A stretch of DNA of 64,000 nucleotides. Source: Salinibacter altiplanensis (GTDB taxonomy: Bacteria; Bacteroidota; Rhodothermia; Rhodothermales; Salinibacteraceae). Below the pieces are notes generated by a model. That model made no database searches. It was not told the DNA's origin and saw only the letters and a program-made list of their open reading frames with translations. A program made the translations under genes and the position numbers. Below are positions 16,601 to 26,024 of the stretch, piece after piece; the stretch's first letter is position 1, and each line of letters begins with the position of its first letter. Location of the stretch: assembly GCF_002894645.1 (NCBI RefSeq), contig NZ_NCQY01000003.1, positions 1-64,000 of the forward strand. Direction: 5' to 3'.

Positions 16601-17233
16601 ATGCACACGAACGCTGGTCCGAATTCGTCCCCCGACTCCGACGACGCGATTCCCCTCGGTGTAGGCGGGGTGGAGGCCGCCGTCGGCGACCACATTGCCC
16701 ACTTTTTCCGGGGGGAGGACCAGCGGTTTTCGGTCCTCGGGCCGTATATTGAGACGGGGCTTCGGCGGGGCGACCGGTGCGTGTTCATCTCCCAGCCGGA
16801 GGTGGGAATAAGCCTGTGCGACTGGCTCTCGGAGCGGGGGATGGACGTGGGCAGCGCCCGCGAGGCCGACCGACTGATCCTGGACCCGGGGCGGGACACG
16901 ACGGGCGACATGAAGCGCCTCGCCGACCGAATCGACGCGAGCGTCGACGAGATGGACGATTCCTTCGTGCGGTGGTCCGGCGACGGCGAGTGGTGCCTAG
17001 CCCGTGATATTACAGTGGAGGAGATGCTCCGCTGGGAGGCCCTCTACGACGAACATTCGTCCCAGTGGCGCATGCTGGCGCTGTGCCAGTTCGACCTGAC
17101 CACATTCGAGAGCGACGTCATCATGGATGCGCTCCGTACACACCCGTACTGCGTGATGGGCGACGTGGTGGTCCCCAACCCGTTCCACGAGTCCCCGGAC
17201 GCGGTGCGCGAGGCCCTCACCAGCAGCACGTAG
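16601..17233 (+). CDS. MEDS-domain sensory protein
   Basis: 210 aa from ATG 16601. The MEDS (DcmR-type sensory) fold is recognisable: DHIAHFFRGEDQRFSVLGPY, IETGLRRGDRCVFISQPEVG, then SFVRWSGDGEWCLARDITVE and LRWEALYDEHSSQWRMLALC, ending near TFESDVIMDALRTHPYCVMG. In many bacteria and archaea this domain is joined to a histidine kinase or found beside one; here it stands alone about 100 bp upstream of a large kinase on the same strand, so it may be that kinase's input partner. It contains several Cys residues, which could matter for ligand or redox sensing. Ligand unknown. Confidence 0.8.
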   Translation: MHTNAGPNSSPDSDDAIPLGVGGVEAAVGDHIAHFFRGEDQRFSVLGPYIETGLRRGDRCVFISQPEVGISLCDWLSERGMDVGSAREADRLILDPGRDTTGDMKRLADRIDASVDEMDDSFVRWSGDGEWCLARDITVEEMLRWEALYDEHSSQWRMLALCQFDLTTFESDVIMDALRTHPYCVMGDVVVPNPFHESPDAVREALTSST

Positions 17234-17329
17234 CCCCCCGCTCTTGCCCCACCTCCCCTCAAGGACCGTCGCGGACTGGGGCCCCACCGCCGCGTCCGGC
17301 ATTGACTACGAGCGATTAGTTCCGGTAGC

Positions 17330-20083
17330 ATGGAGGCTTCCCACCACACATCCAACCTCGACCCCTCGTCGGTTCTCGGCTTCGGGTCGGCCCTGGCCCT
17401 GCTCGACTCTACCGAGGAGGTCGCCCGCCTCCTCACGGGCGCCCTCCGGTCGATGGGCCTCGCGGACCTGCAGGCGGTGATCCTGACCGGGACGGACGGG
17501 GAAGCGCCGTGTGTGCTGGGCAGCACCGGCACCCACCCACTGCCCGATCCGGTCGTCGACGAGCTGCGTCACGGCCTCCCCTTCGACGACGCCGCGGACG
17601 AGGGCACGGCCCCATCCAGTCGCCGCGTGGCGGTGCCTGCGGAGAGTGCCCTCGCCGCTCAGGGAATCGACCGCCTCGCGACCGCCCGCCTGGGCACCCT
17701 CGATCAGGAGTTCGGGGTGGCCGTGGCGGGCCTTGTCGAGGGCCATACCCACACGCCCCTGGAGCAGTCCTCGCTGCAGATGATGGCGGCCCAGACCTCA
17801 ATGGCCCTGCACCGGATCGAGCTCGACCAGGAACGAGCGAGCCAGGCGGAGGCCCTGCGTGAAAGCGAGGCCCGCTACCGGGAGCTGTACGAAAACGCAC
17901 CGGTCGCCTACGTCTCTGCCACCGCCGAGGGCGAGATCCGAATGGCAAATCGGCGCGCCACCGAGCTGTTCGACGTTCCGGAGACGGCACTCGTGGGGCG
18001 ATCGATTCCCAACTTCTGCGCGGACACCCCGAAGGGCCGCGAGGCCGGCCGGCGGCTGGAAGAGCGCCTCCGGAGTGGGGCACCGGTGCGCGACGATGAG
18101 GTGGAGCTGTGCCGCCTCGATGGGACGCGCATCTGGGTAAGCCTCACGATGCGCCCCATCGAGGCGGACGATGACAGAAACGATCGCCTCATCATGATGG
18201 TCGACGTGACCGAGCGGCGACGCATGCAAGCGGCCCTGCGCGAGGCCCGCGATGAGCTCGAGGACCGGGTGAACGCCCGCACCGCCGAGCTGGAGCAGGC
18301 CAATGAGCGACTTGAACAGCGCACGCAGCGGCTGAAGGCCCTTCGCAACATCGATCAGGCCATTCTCGCCGCCGAATCGCCGGAGGAGATTGCGTCGGCC
18401 ACCCTCCGGCGCATCCGCCGGATCGTTCCCTTCACCCGGGCCAGCGTGTCGGTAATCGACTGGGAGGCAGACCGCGCTCACGTTTTGGCCACCCGCCAGG
18501 ACGACGAGGTCCTGGCGGGCGGGACGACGATGCCCCTCGATGACTTTTACATGACCGACGCCCTGCGGGCCGGCGAGACGGACGTGATTCCCGACCTCGC
18601 CGATCGGCCGCACTCCGGCACCGCGGAGACGGTGCAGGACCTCGGCGTCCGGTCGGTTCTCTGTATCCCCATGACCGTGGGGGAGGACCTGATGGGCGTT
18701 TTGAAGGTGGGGCGTGCCCAGCCCGACGCGTTCACGGACATGGACCACCGCGTGGGGGCAGAGCTGGCCACCCACCTCGCCATTGCCCTCCGGCAGGCCC
18801 GCCTGCAGGGACGCGTGGAGGCCCGCACCACCGAGCTCGAACAGGCAAACGAGCGCCTGGCCCACCAGGCCCACCGGCTGCGCACCCTCCGCAACATCGA
18901 CCAGGCCATTCTCGCGGCGGAGTCCCCGGAGGAGATCGCGACGGTCGCCATCCGGCGCGTCCGGGACATCCTTCCGTACAAGAGCGCGACCGTTACGGAT
19001 GCGGACTGGGACACCGGAACGGCCCGTGTGCTAGCGGCCGAGGACAACGTGCTGGATCCCCCCGCGACGCTGCCCCTCGAGGAGATCTACCTGAGCGATG
19101 CCCTGCGGGCCGGGGAGACAGAGGTTCTCTCCAGAGCAGACTACGCGCCGGTGCCGGAGGCCCAGGCGCGCATGGACGAGATGGGCCTCCAGTCCATCCT
19201 CTGCGTGCCGATGGTCGTCGAGGACGAGGTCATCGGGATCGTGCACGTGGGCCGCTCCCAGCCGGACGCGTTTACGGACGACGACTGGCGAATCGGGCGC
19301 GAGCTGGCCGACCACATGGCCGTCGCGCTCCGGCAGAGCCGGCTTCTGGAGGAGGTGCAGACCCAGCGCGAGCAGCTCGAAGAACGGGTGCAGGAGCGGA
19401 CCGAGGAGCTGGAGTCGTTTACCTACTCGGTGTCGCACGACCTGCGCACCCCCCTCCGTGCCATCGACGGATACACGCGCATCCTGAAGGAGGACCACGC
19501 CGATCAGCTCGGCGAGGAGGGCCAGCGCCTCCTGAACGTGGTCTACGAGAGCGCGCAGACGATGGGCACCCTCATCGACGACCTGCTCACGCTCTCCCGG
19601 CTGGGCCGCCACGAAATGACCCACGGGACGATCGACATGGAGGCCCTCGCCCGGGAGACCATCGACGAGGTGCGGCGGGCCCACGACGTGGCGGCCGAAA
19701 CGTTCAATCTCGCCGCTCTCCCCGACGCGGCCGGAGACCGGTCGATGCTCCGTCACGTCTTTTCCAACCTCTTCTCCAATGCCGTCAAGTTTACTCAGAA
19801 CGAGGACTCCCCCCAGATCGACGTGCATGGCGAGGTGCGCGACGGCACGTGCGTGTACGCTGTGAACGACAACGGCGTGGGGTTCGCTCCGGCCCGGGCG
19901 GAGGAGCTCTTCGGGGTGTTCGAACGGGCCCACGAAGCAGACGCCTTTGAGGGGACGGGGGTCGGGCTGGCCGTCGTTGAGCGCATCGTCCGTCGTCATG
20001 ACGGCCGCGCATGGGCCGAGGGCCGCGAAGGCGAGGGCGCGTCGTTCTTCTTTTCTCTCCCCCCGCCGGAGGCCGCGTCGTAG
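17330..20083 (+). CDS. Multi-sensor histidine kinase, GAF-PAS-GAF-GAF-HisKA-HATPase
   Basis: 917 aa, no membrane segment. A GAF-like domain (1-165) comes first, then PAS (about 175-300; YRELYENAPVAYVSATAEGE), a coiled linker, and two tandem GAF domains (about 342-500 and 525-680). The GAFs begin with the same LRNIDQAILAAESPEEIA and both contain DALRAGET and QPDAFTD, so they arose by internal duplication. HisKA has SYSVSHDLRTPLRAIDGY-like sequence (TYSVSHDLRTPLRAIDGYTR) with His near 702; the HATPase has NLFSNAVKFTQN, NDNGVGFA and GTGVGLAVVERIV. The kinase half is closely similar to the next gene. It sits in a same-strand run of signalling genes and probably feeds the single-domain receiver at 21220. 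Ligand unknown. Confidence 0.9.
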   Translation: MEASHHTSNLDPSSVLGFGSALALLDSTEEVARLLTGALRSMGLADLQAVILTGTDGEAPCVLGSTGTHPLPDPVVDELRHGLPFDDAADEGTAPSSRRVAVPAESALAAQGIDRLATARLGTLDQEFGVAVAGLVEGHTHTPLEQSSLQMMAAQTSMALHRIELDQERASQAEALRESEARYRELYENAPVAYVSATAEGEIRMANRRATELFDVPETALVGRSIPNFCADTPKGREAGRRLEERLRSGAPVRDDEVELCRLDGTRIWVSLTMRPIEADDDRNDRLIMMVDVTERRRMQAALREARDELEDRVNARTAELEQANERLEQRTQRLKALRNIDQAILAAESPEEIASATLRRIRRIVPFTRASVSVIDWEADRAHVLATRQDDEVLAGGTTMPLDDFYMTDALRAGETDVIPDLADRPHSGTAETVQDLGVRSVLCIPMTVGEDLMGVLKVGRAQPDAFTDMDHRVGAELATHLAIALRQARLQGRVEARTTELEQANERLAHQAHRLRTLRNIDQAILAAESPEEIATVAIRRVRDILPYKSATVTDADWDTGTARVLAAEDNVLDPPATLPLEEIYLSDALRAGETEVLSRADYAPVPEAQARMDEMGLQSILCVPMVVEDEVIGIVHVGRSQPDAFTDDDWRIGRELADHMAVALRQSRLLEEVQTQREQLEERVQERTEELESFTYSVSHDLRTPLRAIDGYTRILKEDHADQLGEEGQRLLNVVYESAQTMGTLIDDLLTLSRLGRHEMTHGTIDMEALARETIDEVRRAHDVAAETFNLAALPDAAGDRSMLRHVFSNLFSNAVKFTQNEDSPQIDVHGEVRDGTCVYAVNDNGVGFAPARAEELFGVFERAHEADAFEGTGVGLAVVERIVRRHDGRAWAEGREGEGASFFFSLPPPEAAS

Positions 20084-20195
20084 CGTGCCCTCGTCGCGCT
20101 CCTCTCATGTGTTCCCACACTCTCGCTCGATGATGTCCGTGGGCCCCGGCGCGTGCTCCCGGTCCCCCCGACGCTTGCGGCCCCGGCAGGCACCG

Positions 20196-21227
20196 ATGCT
20201 CAACCTCCTCCTTTTTTCCGTCCTTCCCTTTGCGGCCCTTCTCGGAAGCGCCGCCTACACGCTCGTGGTGTCCTACCGGCTTCGGGACTGGCGCCCGGGG
20301 CTCTTCGTGGGGGTGCTGGTGCTGATGGCCGTTCACCAGGGGAACGAACTCTTCGTGTTTGTGGAGGCCGGGCCGGGCCGGGCGCTCTCCGGGTTCGGCG
20401 AGTACCCCGAGACGACCGCCAACCTCCTCGCAAGCGCCGCCACCGTGCTGCTGCTCCGGTTTGTGACGCGGGAACGACACCTGGCCGAGCAGCTCCAGGG
20501 CCTGGCCGGGACGCTCGAAGAACGCGTACAGGAGCGGACCGAGGAGCTCAACGCATTCGCCTCGTCGGTGTCCCACGATCTGCGCGTGCCGCTCCGCGCC
20601 ATCGACGGCTACACGCAACTGCTCAAACAACACCACGCCCACCAGCTCGACGAGGAGGCCCAACGTCTTTTGGACGTCGTCCGGGAGAACACCCAGAAGA
20701 TGGGGACGCTCATCGACGACCTGCTTACGCTTGCCCGCCTGGGCCGCTGCGACATGAATGTCCAGCCCCTCGACATGAACGCCCTCGTGCAGAACACCTA
20801 CGAGGACCTGGGGCGAACGGCCCCCGCCACCGACAGCGTGGACTTTGAGGTTCATTCCCTCCCGCCCGCCGCCGGCGACCCGTCGATGATCCGCCAGGTG
20901 GTCCTCAACCTGCTGTCCAACGCCGTGAAGTTTTCCCGCAACGAGCCGACGCCCCGTGTCGAGGTGACGGGAACGCAGACCGACGCGGAGACCGTCTTCT
21001 CTGTGCGCGACAACGGCGTGGGGGTCGACATGAACTACGCCGATAAGCTCTTTGGGGTCTTCGAGCGCCTTCACGACGAGGAGGAGTTCGAAGGCACCGG
21101 CGTGGGGCTGGCCATCGTTGACCGCGTCCTGCGCCGCCACGATGGCCGGGCCTGGGCCGAAAGCACCAAGGGCGAGGGCACGACGGTATACTTCTCACTT
21201 CCGCACACCGCCGATACGCATGAGTAG
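20196..21227 (+). CDS. Membrane histidine kinase
   Basis: 343 aa from ATG 20196. Three N-terminal membrane segments (LLLFSVLPFAALLGSAAYTL; PGLFVGVLVLMAVHQGNELF; TANLLASAATVLLLRFVT) are followed by a short coiled linker (LEERVQERTEELNAFA), HisKA with SSVSHDLRVPLRAIDGYTQ (His near 127) and HATPase (NLLSNAVKFSRN; RDNGVGVDMN; GTGVGLAIVDRVLRRHDG). The catalytic half closely matches the preceding kinase, so the pair likely arose by duplication with a swap of sensor. Its last 8 bases overlap the start of the receiver gene (ATGAGTAG), strong evidence that kinase and receiver are made together and work as a pair. Confidence 0.9.
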   Translation: MLNLLLFSVLPFAALLGSAAYTLVVSYRLRDWRPGLFVGVLVLMAVHQGNELFVFVEAGPGRALSGFGEYPETTANLLASAATVLLLRFVTRERHLAEQLQGLAGTLEERVQERTEELNAFASSVSHDLRVPLRAIDGYTQLLKQHHAHQLDEEAQRLLDVVRENTQKMGTLIDDLLTLARLGRCDMNVQPLDMNALVQNTYEDLGRTAPATDSVDFEVHSLPPAAGDPSMIRQVVLNLLSNAVKFSRNEPTPRVEVTGTQTDAETVFSVRDNGVGVDMNYADKLFGVFERLHDEEEFEGTGVGLAIVDRVLRRHDGRAWAESTKGEGTTVYFSLPHTADTHE

Positions 21228-21684
21228 TGCAACCGCGACCCAGCACGTTGACCTTTTGCTGGTGGAGGATCAGTCGTCCGACGCCGAGCTCGCGCTCCGC
21301 GCGCTCCGCACCCTCGACCTGGGCACGCGCCTGCACCGGATCGGGAACGGGGCCGAGGCGCTCGACTTCATCTTCGGGCGCAACGCCCATGCCGACCGGA
21401 GCGCGGAGGCGCCGCCGGGCCTCATTCTGCTGGACCTGAAGCTGCCGAAGGTGAGTGGACACGAGGTGCTTCGCGCCCTCAAGTCCGACGAACGGACCCG
21501 GCAGGTCCCCATTGTCGTGCTCTCCTCCTCCGGGGAGCGCAGCGACGTGGAGCGGTGCTATGCGCTCGGCGCCAACAGCTATGTCGTGAAGCCGGTCGAC
21601 TTCAACGCCTTCACGGAGACCGTCCAGCGCATTGGCACCTACTGGCTGCAGACGAACGAGGGCGCGGGAACGTGCATGCCGTGA
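21220..21684 (+). CDS. Single-domain response regulator (Rcp1-like)
   Basis: 154 aa. A lone receiver domain: [18 protein letters not shown] with the acidic pocket, phospho-acceptor Asp near 72 in [20 protein letters not shown], the Ser/Thr switch in [11 protein letters not shown] and the Lys in [13 protein letters not shown]. The insertion after [11 protein letters not shown] is typical of the Rcp1 type that serves phytochrome-like kinases. No output domain, so it probably acts by protein contact or as a phosphate relay. Its ATG lies inside the end of the kinase gene (8-bp overlap), so the two are coupled. Confidence 0.93.
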   Translation: MSSATATQHVDLLLVEDQSSDAELALRALRTLDLGTRLHRIGNGAEALDFIFGRNAHADRSAEAPPGLILLDLKLPKVSGHEVLRALKSDERTRQVPIVVLSSSGERSDVERCYALGANSYVVKPVDFNAFTETVQRIGTYWLQTNEGAGTCMP

Positions 21685-21773
21685 GGAGGAGCCACGAACA
21701 GGCCACGAACAGGCCCCGCAACGACACGCGCCCCACCCCTCAGAGCCCGTTCTTCCCTGCGACCGCTACGCCC

Positions 21774-23729
21774 ATGTCGACCGACGAGCCGCTTCACATT
21801 CTCATGCTCGAAGACGTGGCCACCGACGCCGAGCTCGTCGAGCGTGAGTTGGACCGGGAGGGGTTCAACTTTGAGGCGCGACGGGTAACGACCGAGGATG
21901 CGTTCCGGGAAGCGCTCGAGGCGCTGGATCCCGACATCATCCTGGTCGACTACTCGCTTCCCCAGTTCGACGGCATGGCGGCGCTGGGGGTCGCCCAGGC
22001 GGAGTGCCCCCACGTCCCCGTCGTCTTTGTGTCCGGTGCCATCGGCGAGGAGCGAGCGATTGAGACGCTCAAGCAGGGGGCCACGGACTACGTCCTCAAA
22101 GACAAGCTCTCCCGCCTCGGCCCGGCCGTGCGCCGTGCCCTTCAAGAGGCCGCGGAGCGCCGCGCTCGCCGGGAGGCGGAGGCGGCCCTGCGCCAGGCCC
22201 ACGACGAGTTGGAGCAGAAGGTGGCCGCACGAACCGCGGAGCTGCGGGAGGCAAACACCGCCCTGAAAGAGGAGGTCGACGAGCGCAAGCGGGCGGAGCG
22301 CGCCCTCCGGAAGAGCCGCGAGCGCCTCACACGCATCATCGACTCGGCGATCGACGCCATCATCAGCATCGACGCCGACCTACAGGTGCACCTGTTCAAC
22401 GAGGCCGCCGAGGAGATCTTCCAGCGCTCGGCGGAGGCGGTGGAGGGCACCCCGCTGGCCCCGTTCTTGACCGACCCGTTCGAGGCAGTGGTGCACCGCC
22501 ACATCGACGCACACCAGGAGGCGCAGGGGAGCGACGGAGCCCCCGAGACAGACGGACGCTACCTGGCTGCCCCGGAGGGCCTGGAGGCGCGCCGGGGCGA
22601 CGGCACGACGTTTCCCGTAGAGGCCACACTCTGTCCCATCCAGCTCCCCGCAGAGGACCGCTACCTCATTATTCTCCGCGACGTCGACGACCGCAAGCAG
22701 GCCGAGGAAGAAGTCGCCCAGCTCGAGTCGGAGCGATCCTACCTGCAGGAGGAGCTCGAAAGCGAGTACAACTTCGACACGATCGTCGGCACGTCCGCGC
22801 CCATGCAGGAGGTGTTCGACGCCATCGACCAGGTGGCCGACACCGAGACGACCGTCCTCGTCACCGGCGAGACCGGCACCGGAAAGGAGCTCGTGGCCCG
22901 GGCCCTCCACGCCCGCAGTGCCCGCAGCGACCAGGTGTTCGTTACTGTCAACTGCGCGGCCCTCTCGACCGACCTGATCGAAAGCGAGCTGTTCGGGCAC
23001 GAGAAGGGGGCCTTCACCGGGGCCACCACCCGGCGCGAGGGCCGATTCGAGCTGGCGGACGAGGGGACCATTCTCCTCGACGAGATCGGCGAGCTGCCGC
23101 TCGAGACGCAGGCAAAGCTGCTCCGCGTCCTGCAGCAGCAAACCTTCGAGCGCGTCGGCGGCAGCGAGACGATTGAGGTGGACACCCGCATCCTGGCGGC
23201 GACGAACCGCGACCTGGCCGCGGCGGTGGAGGCGGACGCGTTTCGATCGGACCTGTACTACCGACTCAACATTTTTCCCATCGAGCTTCCCCCCCTCCGG
23301 GACCGGGGCGACGACCTTCCGCTGCTGGCGGAGCACTTCCGCGAGACGTACGCGTCCCGAACGGGCACAGACATCGAGGGCTTCAGCGCAGGGGCCATGG
23401 CAACACTCAAAGACTACGACTGGCCCGGCAACGTGCGGGAGCTGGCCAACATCATCGAACGGGCCGTCATTCTCACGCGTGGTCGCCACATTCGGGCCGA
23501 GCACCTATCGGTCACAGGCTCGGCTACGGACGGTGGGAACGTCCAGGGGCCCTCCTCTCTCGCGACACTGGAGGAGGCCCAGCGGCGCCATATCGAGCGG
23601 GCCCTGGAGCACACCGACGGTGTGGTGGGCGGAGACGAGGGGGCCGCCCAGCTCCTTGACGTGAAGCGCACGACCCTTCTCTCCCGAATGGAACGACTGG
23701 GCATCGCCCCCAGCGAATATCGGGCGTAG
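21774..23729 (+). CDS. Sigma-54-dependent regulator, REC-PAS-AAA-Fis
   Basis: 651 aa from ATG 21774. Receiver ([20 protein letters not shown]; Asp near 58 in [14 protein letters not shown]; Lys in [10 protein letters not shown]), a coiled linker, PAS (about 180-310; [20 protein letters not shown]), then the AAA+ core: Walker [18 protein letters not shown] near 364, the sigma-54 contact loop GAFTGAT near 412, Walker B as [20 protein letters not shown], and the R-finger region [19 protein letters not shown]. The C-terminus is a Fis-like HTH ([20 protein letters not shown]). Binding of RpoN is implied by GAFTGA. It is about 90 bp downstream of the Rcp1-like gene and likely the transcriptional output of this island. 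Targets unknown. Confidence 0.93.
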   Translation: MSTDEPLHILMLEDVATDAELVERELDREGFNFEARRVTTEDAFREALEALDPDIILVDYSLPQFDGMAALGVAQAECPHVPVVFVSGAIGEERAIETLKQGATDYVLKDKLSRLGPAVRRALQEAAERRARREAEAALRQAHDELEQKVAARTAELREANTALKEEVDERKRAERALRKSRERLTRIIDSAIDAIISIDADLQVHLFNEAAEEIFQRSAEAVEGTPLAPFLTDPFEAVVHRHIDAHQEAQGSDGAPETDGRYLAAPEGLEARRGDGTTFPVEATLCPIQLPAEDRYLIILRDVDDRKQAEEEVAQLESERSYLQEELESEYNFDTIVGTSAPMQEVFDAIDQVADTETTVLVTGETGTGKELVARALHARSARSDQVFVTVNCAALSTDLIESELFGHEKGAFTGATTRREGRFELADEGTILLDEIGELPLETQAKLLRVLQQQTFERVGGSETIEVDTRILAATNRDLAAAVEADAFRSDLYYRLNIFPIELPPLRDRGDDLPLLAEHFRETYASRTGTDIEGFSAGAMATLKDYDWPGNVRELANIIERAVILTRGRHIRAEHLSVTGSATDGGNVQGPSSLATLEEAQRRHIERALEHTDGVVGGDEGAAQLLDVKRTTLLSRMERLGIAPSEYRA

Positions 23730-23987
23730 CCCCCCACTACAGACTGGAGCCCCTGGCCTCGGCCGCGCCTGCTCGCGGTGTCTTTGCGTCACCCCCCATG
23801 ACGTAGTGGAGCCGCTACCATCTTGGCATCAATCTTGCTCCTATTTACGTTCCATACGGGCTCTTGCGGCGTCTGAATCGTTGCCCCGAGAGGACCGTAT
23901 ACAAAGTCAAACACGCGATGGAGGAGAGCGAGCGTCCGGCCGACCGGAGGCGCGTTGCCTCCGCTTTTCTCTCCAGCCCTTGTCACG

Positions 23988-25934
23988 ATGTCTACGAGCG
24001 AGACCCAGGGTGCCCCCCTGCCCAGCAATCGTGGAGATCCGGAGGCAGCCCCTTCTCTGCCCGAGCAGTCCGGGTTCGCAGATGCGGTGCTCGCGGCCAT
24101 CCCCAGTCCGGTCTTCGTCTTTGGCCCCGACGATACGCTCGCATGGAGCAATGACCGTCTGCAAGACGCCGCGGGCGATTCGGCCCGGGCCCTGCGCGGG
24201 AAGCACCTGCCCGAGCTATTCGGGGAGGACGATGTCGCGGCCGTTCGGCAGGCCCTCGACGCCGCACGGACCGGGGACCGAGCCGCGGCGGTGGAGGCTG
24301 CACTCCGTCCCCAAGACGGCCTGCCCCGCCCGTGCACGTTCACGGCTCGGCCGATCGATGGGGGCTCGTCGGGGTACGTTATGGGCATCGCCCGGATGGA
24401 GCTCTTCTCCGCGGCCCAGAACGAAACACTTCGCCTTGAGCGCGATCAGTTGGCGGCACTGTACACGGGCCTCCCCAGCCCGGTGGTGCACTACGAAGTA
24501 CAGAACGGAACGGCCATTGTGCGCAGCATCAACAAAGCCTTCGAGGAGGTCTTCGGGGGCTCACGAGCCGAAATCGTCGGTCGCAACCTGGATGCCCTCC
24601 TCGCCCCCGACGACTGCCGGTCCGGGGCCGAGGCCCTGACTCGGCAGGTGAAGAACGAGGGACGGGTGCAGGCCGAAGTGGTTCGCGAAACGGACGAGGG
24701 GCCCCGACACTTCCGGCTCGACTCGGTGCTCTTCTCCGACGGCGAGACGCCGAGGGGATACGCGATCTACACCGACATCACCAAGCAGAAGGCGCGGGAG
24801 CAGACGCTGCGCGATGAGCAGGAGGCCCTGCGGGCAATGTACCGCATTACCGCCGACCAGGAGGCCTCCTTCGAGAACAAGGTCAGCCGCCTCGTCAATC
24901 TCGGGTGTGCGTACCTGGACCTCCCGTACGGATTTTTGACGCGCATCTCGGACGACGCGCAGCACATCCTCTCTTCCACGGGGAACCATCCACTGCTTCA
25001 GACCGGCGCGTCGTGCCCCCTCTCCAAATCGTACTGTCAGAAAACGATGCAGGAGGAGGGCTTGCTGGCCCTCCAAGACGCCGCCAGTGCGGGATGGACG
25101 GAGGAGCCGGCCTACGAGGAATTCGGGCTGGGCACCTACATCGGCTCACAGATCTTGGTGAACGGGGACGTCTACGGCACGCTCTGCTTCGCCGCCTCCG
25201 AGCCCCGCGCCACCGCCTTCACCGAGCGGGAGCAAACCTTCGTGGAGCTGATGACCCGCTGGACCAGCTACGAGCTCGAACACCGTCGCGCCACGGAGCG
25301 ACTTGAGCGCCAAAACGAACGACTCGACAACTTTGCCGGCCTGGTGGCCCACGACCTGCGCAACCCTCTCAACGTGGCGAAGGGGCGCCTTGAACTCGTC
25401 GACGACACGGAGGACCTCAGCCACCTCCCCGCCATCGATCGGGCCTTGATGCGGATGGACGCGATTATCGAGGACCTGCTGGCCATCACCTGGGGGAGCC
25501 AGCGCCTCGACCCCGACAACCTCGAAGACTGCGACCTCGGCCGCCTGGCTACATTGTGCTGGGAGCGGGTTGACATGCCCGAGGCCCATCTCGCCCTCGA
25601 TGCCGCCCCCCGCGTGCACGCCGACGAGAACCGCCTCCAGCGGCTTCTGGAAAACCTCTTCCGCAACGCCATCGAGCACGGCGGCGACGGGGTGACCCTC
25701 CGCGTGGGCGCCCTCGACGACGGGTTCTTCGTCGAGGACGACGGCCCCGGCATCCCCCCCGACCAGCGCGAGCAGGTGCTCAAGGCGGGATACTCGTCGA
25801 ACGAGGAAGGGACGGGGCTCGGCCTAAGCATCGTGAAGACCATCGTCGACGCCCACGGGTGGTCCCTCTCCCTCACGGAGGGACGTGAGGGCGGGGCTCG
25901 CTTCAACATTACCGGCGCCGACGTAAAGGCGTAG
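23988..25934 (+). CDS. Histidine kinase, PAS-PAS-GAF-HisKA-HATPase, haloarchaeal type
   Basis: 648 aa from ATG 23988. PAS (about 25-130; AIPSPVFVFGPDDTLAWSND), PAS (about 150-275; LYTGLPSPVVHYEVQNGTAI, ending YAIYTDITKQKA), GAF (about 285-430; SRLVNLGCAYLDLPYGFLTR, then CPLSKSYCQKTM), and a kinase core with LVAHDLRNPLNVAKGRLELV (His near 455), NLFRNAIEHGGD, VEDDGPGIPPDQREQV and GTGLGLSIVKTIVDAHGWS. Both the H-box and the HATPase follow the pattern typical of haloarchaeal kinases, which suggests transfer from or with haloarchaea; that is inference until a tree is made. Last gene of the plus-strand signalling run, about 260 bp after the sigma-54 activator. Confidence 0.9.
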   Translation: MSTSETQGAPLPSNRGDPEAAPSLPEQSGFADAVLAAIPSPVFVFGPDDTLAWSNDRLQDAAGDSARALRGKHLPELFGEDDVAAVRQALDAARTGDRAAAVEAALRPQDGLPRPCTFTARPIDGGSSGYVMGIARMELFSAAQNETLRLERDQLAALYTGLPSPVVHYEVQNGTAIVRSINKAFEEVFGGSRAEIVGRNLDALLAPDDCRSGAEALTRQVKNEGRVQAEVVRETDEGPRHFRLDSVLFSDGETPRGYAIYTDITKQKAREQTLRDEQEALRAMYRITADQEASFENKVSRLVNLGCAYLDLPYGFLTRISDDAQHILSSTGNHPLLQTGASCPLSKSYCQKTMQEEGLLALQDAASAGWTEEPAYEEFGLGTYIGSQILVNGDVYGTLCFAASEPRATAFTEREQTFVELMTRWTSYELEHRRATERLERQNERLDNFAGLVAHDLRNPLNVAKGRLELVDDTEDLSHLPAIDRALMRMDAIIEDLLAITWGSQRLDPDNLEDCDLGRLATLCWERVDMPEAHLALDAAPRVHADENRLQRLLENLFRNAIEHGGDGVTLRVGALDDGFFVEDDGPGIPPDQREQVLKAGYSSNEEGTGLGLSIVKTIVDAHGWSLSLTEGREGGARFNITGADVKA

Positions 25935-26024
25935 GCCCCCTGCAGAATCCGTTCGGGCGCTGCGGGAGACTGTGGTACGGGGACTGTGCCTCGCAACGGC
26001 CGCCGGGGCGGCCGGCCGGACCCC

